A DNA stretch of 64,000 nucleotides from RFPW01 sp040401595 (GTDB taxonomy: Bacteria; Pseudomonadota; Gammaproteobacteria; Burkholderiales; Burkholderiaceae_E), in contig JBBAOE010000006.1 of NCBI GenBank assembly GCA_040401595.1, positions 73,547 through 137,546 of the forward strand, read 5' to 3'. Below, one piece after another: positions 1 to 9,317 of the stretch. The notes under the pieces were generated by a model. It was not told the origin of the DNA. It worked only from the letters and a program-made list of their open reading frames with translations, and did no database searches. The stretch's first letter is position 1. The number at the start of each line of letters is the position of its first letter. A program made the translations under genes and the position numbers.

Positions 1-465
1 GTGGCACGGGACTTCAATTTGCGATCGCGCAGCGAATCACCCATCTCGCAGGAGGCGGCGCGCAAGTGGATGCGGGGACTGACCGTACCGGAACTGGCGA
101 AAATGCAGGTCCTGGCCGAGTGGCTCAACCTGGATCTGCGGGCTCTCGACAGCAACGAGGAACCGGCAACCGATAGCAACGCCGCCTTGCATCGCAGTGG
201 TTCGCCCTCGCTCGATGCGGTGTCGGACGTCAACTTGCGCGAGCGTCTGGTGGGCATGGTGGCCGAACTCGACCGTCCCCAATGCGAGGTGGTTCTCAAC
301 GTGATGCTGGGATTGGCTCGCCTGTCGGCTGCGCCTGCCCGTCCCCGGGTCGCGCTCAAGCCTGCGGTGGAAGGCGCTGCGGCGATGGTGCGCGAGACCC
401 TGGCAGCGCAGGAAGGGGCTTCGGCTGCGCATCAACAGCCAGTCGCTCGCCCGATGGCGGTCTGA
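1..465 (+). CDS. XRE-like HTH regulator, 5' end outside window
   Basis: The frame is open from base 1 to a stop at 463-465, so the gene very probably begins upstream of the window and the GTG at base 1 need not be the start. The first 45 residues (SPISQEAARKWMRG, then PELAKMQVLAEWLNLDLRAL) look like the second half of the helix-turn-helix in a Burkholderiales group of XRE-like regulators, where the protein chooses a recognition helix and then a conserved LAEWL segment. The rest is low in recognisable motifs and has an Ala/Pro-rich end. A role as a DNA-binding regulator is inferred; target unknown. Confidence 0.6.
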   Translation: MARDFNLRSRSESPISQEAARKWMRGLTVPELAKMQVLAEWLNLDLRALDSNEEPATDSNAALHRSGSPSLDAVSDVNLRERLVGMVAELDRPQCEVVLNVMLGLARLSAAPARPRVALKPAVEGAAAMVRETLAAQEGASAAHQQPVARPMAV

Positions 466-518
466 CTGCCCGCCACAGCGACCTGCGCGCCGCGTCAGGT
501 TCGACGCGAGCGCTCAGG

Positions 519-1577
519 CTAGTGCGCTGAAAACCGGATCACGCCGTCGTCATCGAGATGACGGTGGACCTGGTTCCGAAAGTAGAGAGCATGCAGGTGG
601 GCGATGGCCTCACCGATCGCAAAGCCGGACTGGTGAAGATCCAGCGGTCTGCGAAACAGCACGGGTAGCAGATCGATCGCGCTGAAGGGCCGCTCGCGAC
701 ACGCTTGCAAGGTCTCGAGCAGACGGGCCTCGTGGTGTTCCCGCAGTTGCCTGAGGCGGGTATGCAGACCGCGAAACGGCCGGCCATGTGACGGTAGCAC
801 GAGGGTGTCTGGGGCGCAGGCTTCAAAGCGTTGCAGCGAATTCAGGTAGTCATTGACGGGGTCTGCTTCTGGCTCGATTGGGTGGACGCTGACATTGGTC
901 GAGATCCGGGGCAGGACCATATCGCCCGAAATCAGAATCTTCCGTGTCTCGTCGTAGAGAGCCGCATGCTCGGGCGAATGACCGTGGCCAATGATGATGC
1001 GCCACTGGCCCTGACCGATCGCGATGAATTCGCCGCCATGGATTCGCCGGTACGCCAGGGGCACCAACGGAACCAGCCGATTGAAGTGGTTATCGCCGCG
1101 CACCCGCAGTTGCTCGAGCTTGTCCGAATCCGTCATGCCGTGGCGCCGATAGTGTTCGATCGAGGCGCTACCGCCGGTCCCCGGCAGGGTGGCCGACAGG
1201 ATTCGGCCCATGCTGTATTCGCCCAGCGTCATCCAGAGCGCGACCCCATGGCGTTCGCACAGTTCGGCCGCCAGCCCAAGATGGTCCGGATGCATGTGGG
1301 TGCACAGAACCCGAACAATCGGTAAGCCCTCGAGCGCCTGGGCTTCGATCTGCCGCCAGAGCGCGCGGACTTCGTCCGAGGCGATTCCGCAGTCGATCAG
1401 GGTCCAGCCCTCCCGGCCCTCGAAGCAGTCGCGAATCAGCCAGAGATGGATGTGATCGAGCGCAAAGGGCAGGGGCATGCGCAGCCAGCGTACGCCGGGC
1501 GCAACCTCTAGGAGTTCGGCGGGGCCTGGCAGCCGTTCACCCAGTGGATATTCAAGTTCCAGTTCGTGGGGGTGCAT
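519..1577 (-). CDS. MBL-fold metallo-hydrolase
   Basis: A 352-residue protein with the full metallo-beta-lactamase zinc site: THMHPDHLG at about residues 92-100, a further His in GHGHSPEH near 198, the bridging Asp in SGDMVLP near 217 and the last His in PSHGRPF near 264. The C-terminal 80 residues resemble the winged-helix tail of LACTB2-like hydrolases. No signal peptide is visible, so it is cytoplasmic. It is divergent from the isovaleryl-CoA dehydrogenase gene with 117 bp between them; such hydrolases often accompany acyl-CoA catabolic genes and may be thioesterase-like, but the substrate cannot be read from the sequence. Confidence 0.85.
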   Translation of the reverse strand: MHPHELELEYPLGERLPGPAELLEVAPGVRWLRMPLPFALDHIHLWLIRDCFEGREGWTLIDCGIASDEVRALWRQIEAQALEGLPIVRVLCTHMHPDHLGLAAELCERHGVALWMTLGEYSMGRILSATLPGTGGSASIEHYRRHGMTDSDKLEQLRVRGDNHFNRLVPLVPLAYRRIHGGEFIAIGQGQWRIIIGHGHSPEHAALYDETRKILISGDMVLPRISTNVSVHPIEPEADPVNDYLNSLQRFEACAPDTLVLPSHGRPFRGLHTRLRQLREHHEARLLETLQACRERPFSAIDLLPVLFRRPLDLHQSGFAIGEAIAHLHALYFRNQVHRHLDDDGVIRFSAH

Positions 1578-1694
1578 CGCGGATTGTTCTCAGTGACCGG
1601 GATTGGGGCGCCACGGTAACATGCGTCGAGCGATAATCCAGATTCCGAAAAAAAACGCGCTCGAACAAATCCGGGAACGATCGAGGAGACGCCC

Positions 1695-2918
1695 ATGACC
1701 GACCTACCGGGATTGCAGTTTGACCTTGGCGAAGATATCGACATGTTGCGCGCAGCGGTGCAGGCGTTTGCAGCCAGCGAAATTGCGCCGCGCGCAGCCG
1801 AGATCGATCGCAGCGATCAGTTTCCCATGGACTTGTGGCCCAAGCTCGGCAAGCTCGGCCTGCATGGCATCACGGTCGGTGAGGCCTATGGCGGCTCCGA
1901 TCTGGGCTACCTCGCGCACATCGTTGCGCTCGAGGAAGTTTCGCGCGCCAGCGCATCGGTCGGCCTGAGTTACGGCGCCCACTCGAATTTGTGTATCAAT
2001 CAGATTCATCGGAATGGGACGGCAGCGCAAAAAGCGCGCTATCTGCCTGGTCTGGTTGCGGGGACTCTGATCGGCGCCCTCGCGATGAGCGAGCCTGGCG
2101 CGGGAAGCGATGTGATGTCGATGCGACTGCGTGCAGAGCGTCGTGGCAGCGGCGCCAGTGCCCGCTGGGTTCTGAATGGCAGCAAGATGTGGATCACCAA
2201 CGGACCCGATGCCGATGTTCTGGTGGTCTATGCCCGCACCGATACTGAGCCCGACCGTCGGTCGCTCACAGCGTTTCTGGTGGAGAAGGGCTTTAGCGGA
2301 TTCCGGACTGCGCAAAAGCTCGACAAGCTCGGGATGCGCGGCAGCCACACGGGTGAGCTCGTCTTCGAAGCGTGCGAAGTCCCGCTCGACAATGTCCTGG
2401 GCGCAACCAGCGACGATCCGGCGAGCGCGATTGGGCGGGGGGCAGCCGTGCTCATGAGCGGCCTCGATTTTGAGCGGGCGGTATTGTGCGGCGGGCCGCT
2501 GGGCATCATGAGTGCCTGTCTTGATGTCGTCTTGCCCTACGTACACGAGCGCGAGCAGTTCGGTCAGCCGATCGGGACCTTTCAGTTGATGCAGGGCAAG
2601 CTCGCCGATCTCTACACGACCATGATGGCCTGCCGTGCCTATGTCTACGAGGTCGGCCGTCAGTGCGACCGTTCCCGAACCGGTCAGGTCGACCCGCGCA
2701 GTCTGCGCAAGGATGCGGCTGGCGCGATCCTGTATGCAGCCGAAAAAGCAACCTGGATGGCGGGTGAGGCGATTCAGTGCCTGGGCGGCAATGGCTATGT
2801 CAACGACAGCGCCTGCGGTCGCTTGTGGCGTGACGCGAAGCTCTACGAAATCGGCGCCGGGACCAGCGAGATCCGTCGCATGTTGATCGGTCGCGAACTG
2901 TTCGCCGACACCTGCTGA
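1695..2918 (+). CDS. liuA: isovaleryl-CoA dehydrogenase
   Basis: Oxidises isovaleryl-CoA to 3-methylcrotonyl-CoA with FAD, passing electrons to ETF, in leucine breakdown. The 407 residues cover the acyl-CoA dehydrogenase N-terminal, middle and C-terminal domains. It carries features of the isovaleryl type rather than generic acyl-CoA dehydrogenases: SYGAHSNLCINQ near residue 96, and LMSGLDFERAV with the catalytic Glu at about residue 260, the helix-G position used by isovaleryl-CoA dehydrogenases. LYEIGAGTSEIRR closes the FAD site. GAGGAG lies 6-11 nt before the ATG. It is the first gene of the liu cluster; methylcrotonyl-CoA carboxylase and HMG-CoA lyase follow downstream, which supports the specific assignment. 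Confidence 0.92.
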   Translation: MTDLPGLQFDLGEDIDMLRAAVQAFAASEIAPRAAEIDRSDQFPMDLWPKLGKLGLHGITVGEAYGGSDLGYLAHIVALEEVSRASASVGLSYGAHSNLCINQIHRNGTAAQKARYLPGLVAGTLIGALAMSEPGAGSDVMSMRLRAERRGSGASARWVLNGSKMWITNGPDADVLVVYARTDTEPDRRSLTAFLVEKGFSGFRTAQKLDKLGMRGSHTGELVFEACEVPLDNVLGATSDDPASAIGRGAAVLMSGLDFERAVLCGGPLGIMSACLDVVLPYVHEREQFGQPIGTFQLMQGKLADLYTTMMACRAYVYEVGRQCDRSRTGQVDPRSLRKDAAGAILYAAEKATWMAGEAIQCLGGNGYVNDSACGRLWRDAKLYEIGAGTSEIRRMLIGRELFADTC

Positions 2919-2939
2919 ACCTCGAGAGTGGACCCCGCC

Positions 2940-4889
2940 ATGGTTGTTCCCACCCCGCTGGCCATGCCCCAGTCTGAGCGTGCAATGAGCACCCTGGATA
3001 TTGCATCGGCCATCCTGGCCGGATTCGATCGCCACTATGGTCTGTTCCGCCAGGCCGCCTGGCGCGCCAAGCAATGCTTCGAATCGGGAGATTTTCATCG
3101 CATCCGACAATTGCAGCGCGATCGGATCGATTTTTATGGGCTTCGAGTTCAGGAAGCGCTGAGCCGGTTGGAAAACGAGTTTCGGGCTGGCGCGCTCAGT
3201 GATGCTGTCTGGCAGCGTATCAAGCGGGACTATGTCGGATTGCTGGATGGCCACCGTCAGCCAGAATTGGCCGAAACGTTTTTTAATTCAGTTGTATGCA
3301 GAATTTTGCATAGAGACTATTTTAATAACGATTTCATCTTCTTGCGTCCGGCCGTTGCGACCGAATATCTGGACAGTGATCCGCCGTGCTACCGGGTTTA
3401 CTACCCGCTGATTCCAGGTCCTGAGGCGGGCGTCGCCAAGGTCGCCCAGGCCCTCGCGGATCTGGTGTGCAGGGCATTGGTTGATTTTGGTCTGGCCTGC
3501 CCCTGGGAGGATGTGGAGCGCGACGTCGAGCGCCTGATTGATGCGGTGCGCTCGCACTGGCGGGACTCTCGGCAGGCAGCGTTCGATCCCCATCCGGACT
3601 GCCAGATCCATGTGCTGCGCAGCCTTTTTTTCCGCAATAAGGGGGCTTACATCATTGGTCGTCTGGTCAACGATGGGGATATCTTTCCGTTCGCCTTGCC
3701 GATCTTGCAGAACCGCCGTGGTCAGATATTTGTCGATACGGCCTTGTTTGAACCCGATCAGATCGAACTGTTGTTTAGCTTCGCGCGCGCCTACTTCATC
3801 GTCGATATGGAAGTGCCGAGTGCCTGGGTGCAATTCTTGCGCACGCTCATTCCGAATAAGCCCAAGAGCGAGCTCTATACGATGCTGGGTCTGCAGAAGC
3901 AGGGCAAAACCCTGTTCTATCGGGACTACCTTCATCATCTGCGCCATTCGACCGATGCCTTTGTTCAGGCGCCGGGTATCGAAGGCCTGGTGATGGCGGT
4001 CTTTACTCTGCCGTCGTTTCCTTACGTGTTCAAAGTCATCAAGGACAAGCGCGGCAAGGACACGTCGGCCGAGCACATCCGCGATCGCTACCAGCTCGTC
4101 AAGACCCATGATCGCGTCGGGCGCATGGCGGACACCTGGGAGTACTCCGACGTACCGTTTCCCCGGGACCGGGTGGCGCCTGCGCTGATGGCGCAGTTGC
4201 GCGCTGTGGCGCCAAGCGCGCTGGTGGAGCGCGAGGACGTCCTGATCGTTCGCCATCTCTATATCGAACGCCGGATGGAGCCCCTGAATCTTTACCTGCA
4301 GAAAGCGAAGGCGCACGGTGCTCAGGCCCAGCTTGATCATGCTGTTCATGAATACGGTAACGCCATCAAGGATCTTGTCTCGGCCAATATTTTCCCGGGC
4401 GACATGCTGTACAAGAACTTCGGTGTGACGCGCCAGGGTCGTGTCGTATTTTATGACTATGATGAAATTGTGTATATGACGGACTGCCATTTCCGTCGTA
4501 TTCCCGAAGCGCAGACTCCAGAGCAGGAAATGGCCTCCGAACCCTGGTATCCGGTGGGTCCGAATGATGTGTTCCCGGAGGAGTTCGGACGTTTTCTGCT
4601 CGGCGATCCGGGGCTGCGAAGCCGGTTCATGCGCGAGCATGCCGAGCTGCTCGACGTGGCGTTCTGGCAGAGCAAGCAGGCCCGGATTCGGGCTGGCGTG
4701 CTCGAAGACATCTTTCCCTACCCGGAATCCGTGCGTTTCCCGCGCGGTCCGGGCGCCACCCCACCCGTCCAGCCCGTCCTGCCGGTGTCCGCAGGGGCGC
4801 CGCCAGGCGTCCCTGCTGTCCCTGCTGTCCTTGCTGTCCCTGCCGCGCAGGTTTGTATGGGGCCCGAGGTATCTTCCCGCGTGAAGTGA
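2940..4889 (+). CDS. aceK: isocitrate dehydrogenase kinase/phosphatase
   Basis: Phosphorylates and dephosphorylates isocitrate dehydrogenase to divert carbon into the glyoxylate bypass when acetyl-CoA-yielding substrates are used. The N-terminal regulatory domain begins at LDIASAILAGFDRHYG; the kinase half shows FPYVFKVIKDKRGKDTS near residue 362 (ATP site) and NIFPGDMLYKNFG followed by YDYDEI near 505 (metal/catalytic Asp). The ATG at 2940 has GAGAG 11 nt upstream; GTG at 2928 and ATG at 2985 are alternatives, and homologous alignment begins only near the last. The final 40 residues are a Pro/Ala/Val tail encoded partly by 9-bp repeats and are not part of the family fold. It lies inside the liu cluster, fitting a cell growing on acetyl-CoA from leucine. 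Confidence 0.93.
   Translation: MVVPTPLAMPQSERAMSTLDIASAILAGFDRHYGLFRQAAWRAKQCFESGDFHRIRQLQRDRIDFYGLRVQEALSRLENEFRAGALSDAVWQRIKRDYVGLLDGHRQPELAETFFNSVVCRILHRDYFNNDFIFLRPAVATEYLDSDPPCYRVYYPLIPGPEAGVAKVAQALADLVCRALVDFGLACPWEDVERDVERLIDAVRSHWRDSRQAAFDPHPDCQIHVLRSLFFRNKGAYIIGRLVNDGDIFPFALPILQNRRGQIFVDTALFEPDQIELLFSFARAYFIVDMEVPSAWVQFLRTLIPNKPKSELYTMLGLQKQGKTLFYRDYLHHLRHSTDAFVQAPGIEGLVMAVFTLPSFPYVFKVIKDKRGKDTSAEHIRDRYQLVKTHDRVGRMADTWEYSDVPFPRDRVAPALMAQLRAVAPSALVEREDVLIVRHLYIERRMEPLNLYLQKAKAHGAQAQLDHAVHEYGNAIKDLVSANIFPGDMLYKNFGVTRQGRVVFYDYDEIVYMTDCHFRRIPEAQTPEQEMASEPWYPVGPNDVFPEEFGRFLLGDPGLRSRFMREHAELLDVAFWQSKQARIRAGVLEDIFPYPESVRFPRGPGATPPVQPVLPVSAGAPPGVPAVPAVLAVPAAQVCMGPEVSSRVK
4814..4840 (+). repeat. 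9-bp in-frame tandem repeat in aceK 3' end
   Basis: Three consecutive copies of TGCTGTCCC (one with a single change), encoding a Val-Pro-Ala series in the C-terminal tail of AceK. The unit is a multiple of three, so copy-number change would not break the frame. Confidence 0.8.
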
Positions 4890-4911
4890 GCCAAACGCGC
4901 ATGGCTTGTCG

Positions 4912-4921
4912 TTAACGTTAA
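4912..4921. promoter_or_regulatory. TTAACGTTAA palindrome before thiolase gene
   Basis: A perfect 10-bp palindrome 28 bp upstream of the thiolase start, in an A+T-rich patch inside otherwise G+C-rich DNA. Its position fits an operator of a repressor or activator of the catabolic genes. The resemblance to sites of branched-chain catabolism regulators is only an impression and no regulator gene lies nearby. Confidence 0.3.
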
Positions 4922-4949
4922 TAAAACTCATCCCGACTGGAGAACGATC

Positions 4950-6128
4950 ATGACTGACCCGATTGTCATTTTGTCTGCGACCCGCACCCCGATTGGGGGC
5001 TTTCTGGGCGAACTCGCCCCAGCCAGCGCAATCGATCTGGGCGGCACGGCTATCCGGGCTGCGGTCGAGCGCGCGGGGCTCAAACCTGAGCAGGTCGAGG
5101 AAGTCCTGTTTGGTAACTGTCTGATGGCCGGACTGCGTCAGGCCCCGGCGCGTCAGGCCGCGCACGCGGGTGGACTGCCTCGATCGGCTGGGGCCACCAC
5201 CCTCACCAAGATGTGTGGCTCGGGCATGAAGGCCGCCATGCTCGCGCACGATCTGCTCGTGGCCGGGTCTGCGCAGATCATTGTGGCGGGCGGGATGGAG
5301 AGCATGTCCAACGCGCCCTATCTCCTGCCCAAAGGTCGCACGGGCCTGCGCATGGGGCATGGACAGGTTCTCGATCACATGATGACGGACGGCTTGGAGG
5401 ACGCTTACGAAGGCAAGGCCATGGGCGTTTTTGCGGAAGACTGTGCTGCCAAGTACACATTTACGCGCGAACAACAGGATGACTTCGCCATCCGTTCGAC
5501 GCAGCGTAGCAAACAGGCCAACGAAGACGGTAGCTTTGACTGGGAGCTGACCCCGGTCACGATCCAGACCCGCAAGGGCCCGATCAGCATCACCCGTGAC
5601 GAGCAGCCCTTCAAGGCGCAACTCGACAAGATTGGCGGCCTCAAGCCCGCGTTTCGCAAAGACGGAACGATCACCGCTGCCAACGCATCGTCCATCTCCG
5701 ATGGTGCAGCCGCGCTGGTGCTGGCTCGATTGAGCACAGCGCAGCGCCTCGGCCTGACGCCTGTGGCCCGCCTGGTCGCCCATGCCACCCATGCCCATGC
5801 CCCCGAGTGGTTTACCACCGCACCGGTCGGTGCGATCGAGAAGTTGTATGCCAAGACGGGTTGGTCGACGCGCGATGTCGATCTGTTCGAGATCAACGAA
5901 GCGTTCGCCGTGGTGACGATGGCCGCGATGCACGAGCACGGCCTCTCGGCCGAGGTCACCAACATTCACGGCGGGGCCTGTGCGCTGGGGCATCCGATCG
6001 GCGCATCAGGCGCGCGCATCATGGCAACCTTGATTGGCGCGTTGCGCAAGACCGGCGGTAAGCGGGGCGTGGCCGGGCTTTGCATTGGCGGCGGCGAAGC
6101 GGTCGCGTGTGCGATTGAACTGTATTAG
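4950..6128 (+). CDS. acetyl-CoA C-acyltransferase (thiolase)
   Basis: A 392-residue biosynthetic/degradative type II thiolase. All catalytic residues are visible: acyl-accepting Cys89 in KMCGSGMKAA, His348 in ALGHPIGASGAR and Cys378 in GLCIGGGEA. It would interconvert acetoacetyl-CoA and two acetyl-CoA, or cleave longer 3-ketoacyl-CoA. Placed between aceK and an SDR inside the leucine catabolic cluster, it can finish the breakdown of acetoacetate made by HMG-CoA lyase once that has been activated to its CoA ester. A GGAGAA ribosome site lies 10 nt before the ATG. Substrate chain length cannot be decided from sequence. Confidence 0.88.
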   Translation: MTDPIVILSATRTPIGGFLGELAPASAIDLGGTAIRAAVERAGLKPEQVEEVLFGNCLMAGLRQAPARQAAHAGGLPRSAGATTLTKMCGSGMKAAMLAHDLLVAGSAQIIVAGGMESMSNAPYLLPKGRTGLRMGHGQVLDHMMTDGLEDAYEGKAMGVFAEDCAAKYTFTREQQDDFAIRSTQRSKQANEDGSFDWELTPVTIQTRKGPISITRDEQPFKAQLDKIGGLKPAFRKDGTITAANASSISDGAAALVLARLSTAQRLGLTPVARLVAHATHAHAPEWFTTAPVGAIEKLYAKTGWSTRDVDLFEINEAFAVVTMAAMHEHGLSAEVTNIHGGACALGHPIGASGARIMATLIGALRKTGGKRGVAGLCIGGGEAVACAIELY

Positions 6129-6194
6129 ACCGCACGCCTCGACTGCACACTGCCCGCCATCGGGTCCTGCCAACGATTGGGAATGGCCGAAACC

Positions 6195-6872
6195 ATGTCG
6201 ACTGTATTGATCCTGGGCGCTTCGCGTGGCATCGGCCTTGAATTCACCCGTCAGTATGTCGCGGCGGGTTGGACCGTTTTTGCGACCTGCCGAACCGAAG
6301 CCGACCGCATCCGCTTGCGCGATCTGGGTGCCCAGACCCTGCGTCTGGACGTCCAGCGCCTCGAAGACCTCGCGGGACTGGCCTGGCAACTCGACGGCGA
6401 ACGACTCGACCTGGCCATTATCAATGCGGGGGTGTTCGGACCCCGTGACAGCACCCTGGCCAAGGCACCTTGTGGTGATGAATTTGATCTGGTCATGCGC
6501 ACCAACGTCCTCGCTGCCATGCGCCTCGTACCGGTGCTCGCCCCCTTGTTGACGCCCCATGGCGGAACGCTCGCGTTTGTCAGCAGCCGGATGGGGTCGA
6601 TCGCCGAGGCGTCGGGCAGCTATGGCATGCTCTATCGCGTCTCGAAAGCAGCGGTCAATATGGTCGCCAAACTGGCCCATGCGGACTATGGCCGGGCGGG
6701 GCTGCGGGCGATTGCCTTGCATCCGGGTTGGGTCCGCACCGATATGGGGGGGCCCAACGCCGAGGTTTCCGTGGACGAAAGCATTCGTGGAATGCGCGTC
6801 GTTCTTGGGGACGCGAAGGCTCACCCCGGAGGGGGTTTTTATGACTATCGGGGCCAGGCCCTAGCCTGGTAA
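6195..6872 (+). CDS. short-chain dehydrogenase/reductase
   Basis: Short-chain dehydrogenase of about 225 residues. The cofactor loop is TVLILGASRGIG at the N-terminus, the NAG structural motif is in IINAGVFG, the catalytic Ser is in VSSRMGSI, and the YxxxK pair is in YRVSKAAVNM. The PGWVRTDMGG segment follows. This pattern matches the classical C-factor-like SDR group. The ATG at 6195 is preferred because homology begins there; TTG at 6177 and ATG at 6183 lie in frame upstream. A strong hairpin follows the stop by 17 nt. Substrate unknown; the context suggests reduction of a catabolic carbonyl compound, but this is inference. Confidence 0.85.
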   Translation: MSTVLILGASRGIGLEFTRQYVAAGWTVFATCRTEADRIRLRDLGAQTLRLDVQRLEDLAGLAWQLDGERLDLAIINAGVFGPRDSTLAKAPCGDEFDLVMRTNVLAAMRLVPVLAPLLTPHGGTLAFVSSRMGSIAEASGSYGMLYRVSKAAVNMVAKLAHADYGRAGLRAIALHPGWVRTDMGGPNAEVSVDESIRGMRVVLGDAKAHPGGGFYDYRGQALAW

Positions 6873-6889
6873 GCGTACACAACCTGATT

Positions 6890-6916
6890 GACCCGCGGGT
6901 GCGGGTCCTTTCTTTG
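6890..6916 (+). terminator. Rho-independent terminator
   Basis: GACCCGC, loop GGGT, then GCGGGTC, followed by CTTTCTTT: a perfect seven-pair G+C-rich stem with a short T-rich tract. It ends the SDR transcript and lies only 11 nt before the next start codon, so it may also attenuate read-through into the downstream genes. Confidence 0.7.
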
Positions 6917-6927
6917 GAATTCATCCG

Positions 6928-7641
6928 ATGACCGATCCGATTGCTCACCGCCTTCAGCATGAAACGCAGATCTTGACCGCCATCGACGGCGCACAGGTCA
7001 GTGCCCATATTGCGCGGCCGCAGGCGACGCCGCACGGGTGTGTGGTGGTCGTGCAGGAGATTTTTGGTGTCAATGCCTACGTGCGCGAGGTATGCGAGCG
7101 CTGGGCAGCGGCGGGATGGCTCGCGGTGGCGCCGGCGTTTTTTGACCGGATCGAGCCTGGCGTCGAGATGGGGTATGACGCCACGACCATGGCCCGTGGC
7201 ATTGCTCTGGTGGATCAACTGGGCTTTGACGCGGCGCTGCGAGATATCGATGCGGCCCGTCAGCAGGTGGGCCAGGGCTTGCGCTGCGGCGTCGTCGGTT
7301 TTTGTTGGGGCGGCACTGTGGCGGCATTGGCTGCGACCCGGATGGGCTTGCCAGCGGTTTCTTATTATGGCGGTCGCACGCAGGCGCAATTGCATGAGCG
7401 ACCCCAGGCACCACTTCTGATGCATTTTGGCGAGCTCGACCCGATGATCCCAGCGGGCACCGTCGAACAGATCAGCGAGGTGTTCGGACGCTGCGCTGCG
7501 CAGACGGGGCACGAATTCTCGGTTCATCGTTATCCGGCCGGTCATGGATTTAATCGCTATGGGCACCCGGACCACCATCCCGCGAGTGCAGTCCTGGCGC
7601 AGGAGCGCTCGGAGGCTTTCTTGATCCGGCATTTGGGCTGA
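6928..7641 (+). CDS. dienelactone hydrolase family protein
   Basis: Alpha/beta hydrolase of 237 residues with the dienelactone hydrolase triad: Cys126 as nucleophile in VGFCWGG, Asp171 in GELDPMIP and His206 in PAGHGFN. The oxyanion segment QEIFGVN near residue 47 is typical of the family. No signal peptide, so cytosolic. It is preceded by a terminator and followed within 32 bp by the carboxylase beta subunit gene, so it may open a second transcription unit of the cluster. Family members hydrolyse dienelactone in chloroaromatic pathways, but many act on unrelated esters; the reaction here is not identifiable. Confidence 0.87.
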   Translation: MTDPIAHRLQHETQILTAIDGAQVSAHIARPQATPHGCVVVVQEIFGVNAYVREVCERWAAAGWLAVAPAFFDRIEPGVEMGYDATTMARGIALVDQLGFDAALRDIDAARQQVGQGLRCGVVGFCWGGTVAALAATRMGLPAVSYYGGRTQAQLHERPQAPLLMHFGELDPMIPAGTVEQISEVFGRCAAQTGHEFSVHRYPAGHGFNRYGHPDHHPASAVLAQERSEAFLIRHLG

Positions 7642-7673
7642 GCGTCGGCGATGAACCCGATGACGGTGCGCTG

Positions 7674-9311
<1,638 letters not shown>

Positions 9312-9317
9312 ACCCCC

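Noticed and set aside
1704..3254. A 516-codon minus-strand frame opposite the isovaleryl-CoA dehydrogenase gene
   Set aside because: Mirror of a real gene; no start signal or protein motif.
3288..5993. A 901-codon open frame on the minus strand across aceK and the thiolase gene
   Set aside because: Antisense of two genes with clear family motifs; the length follows from high G+C and codon bias. No domain in its translation.
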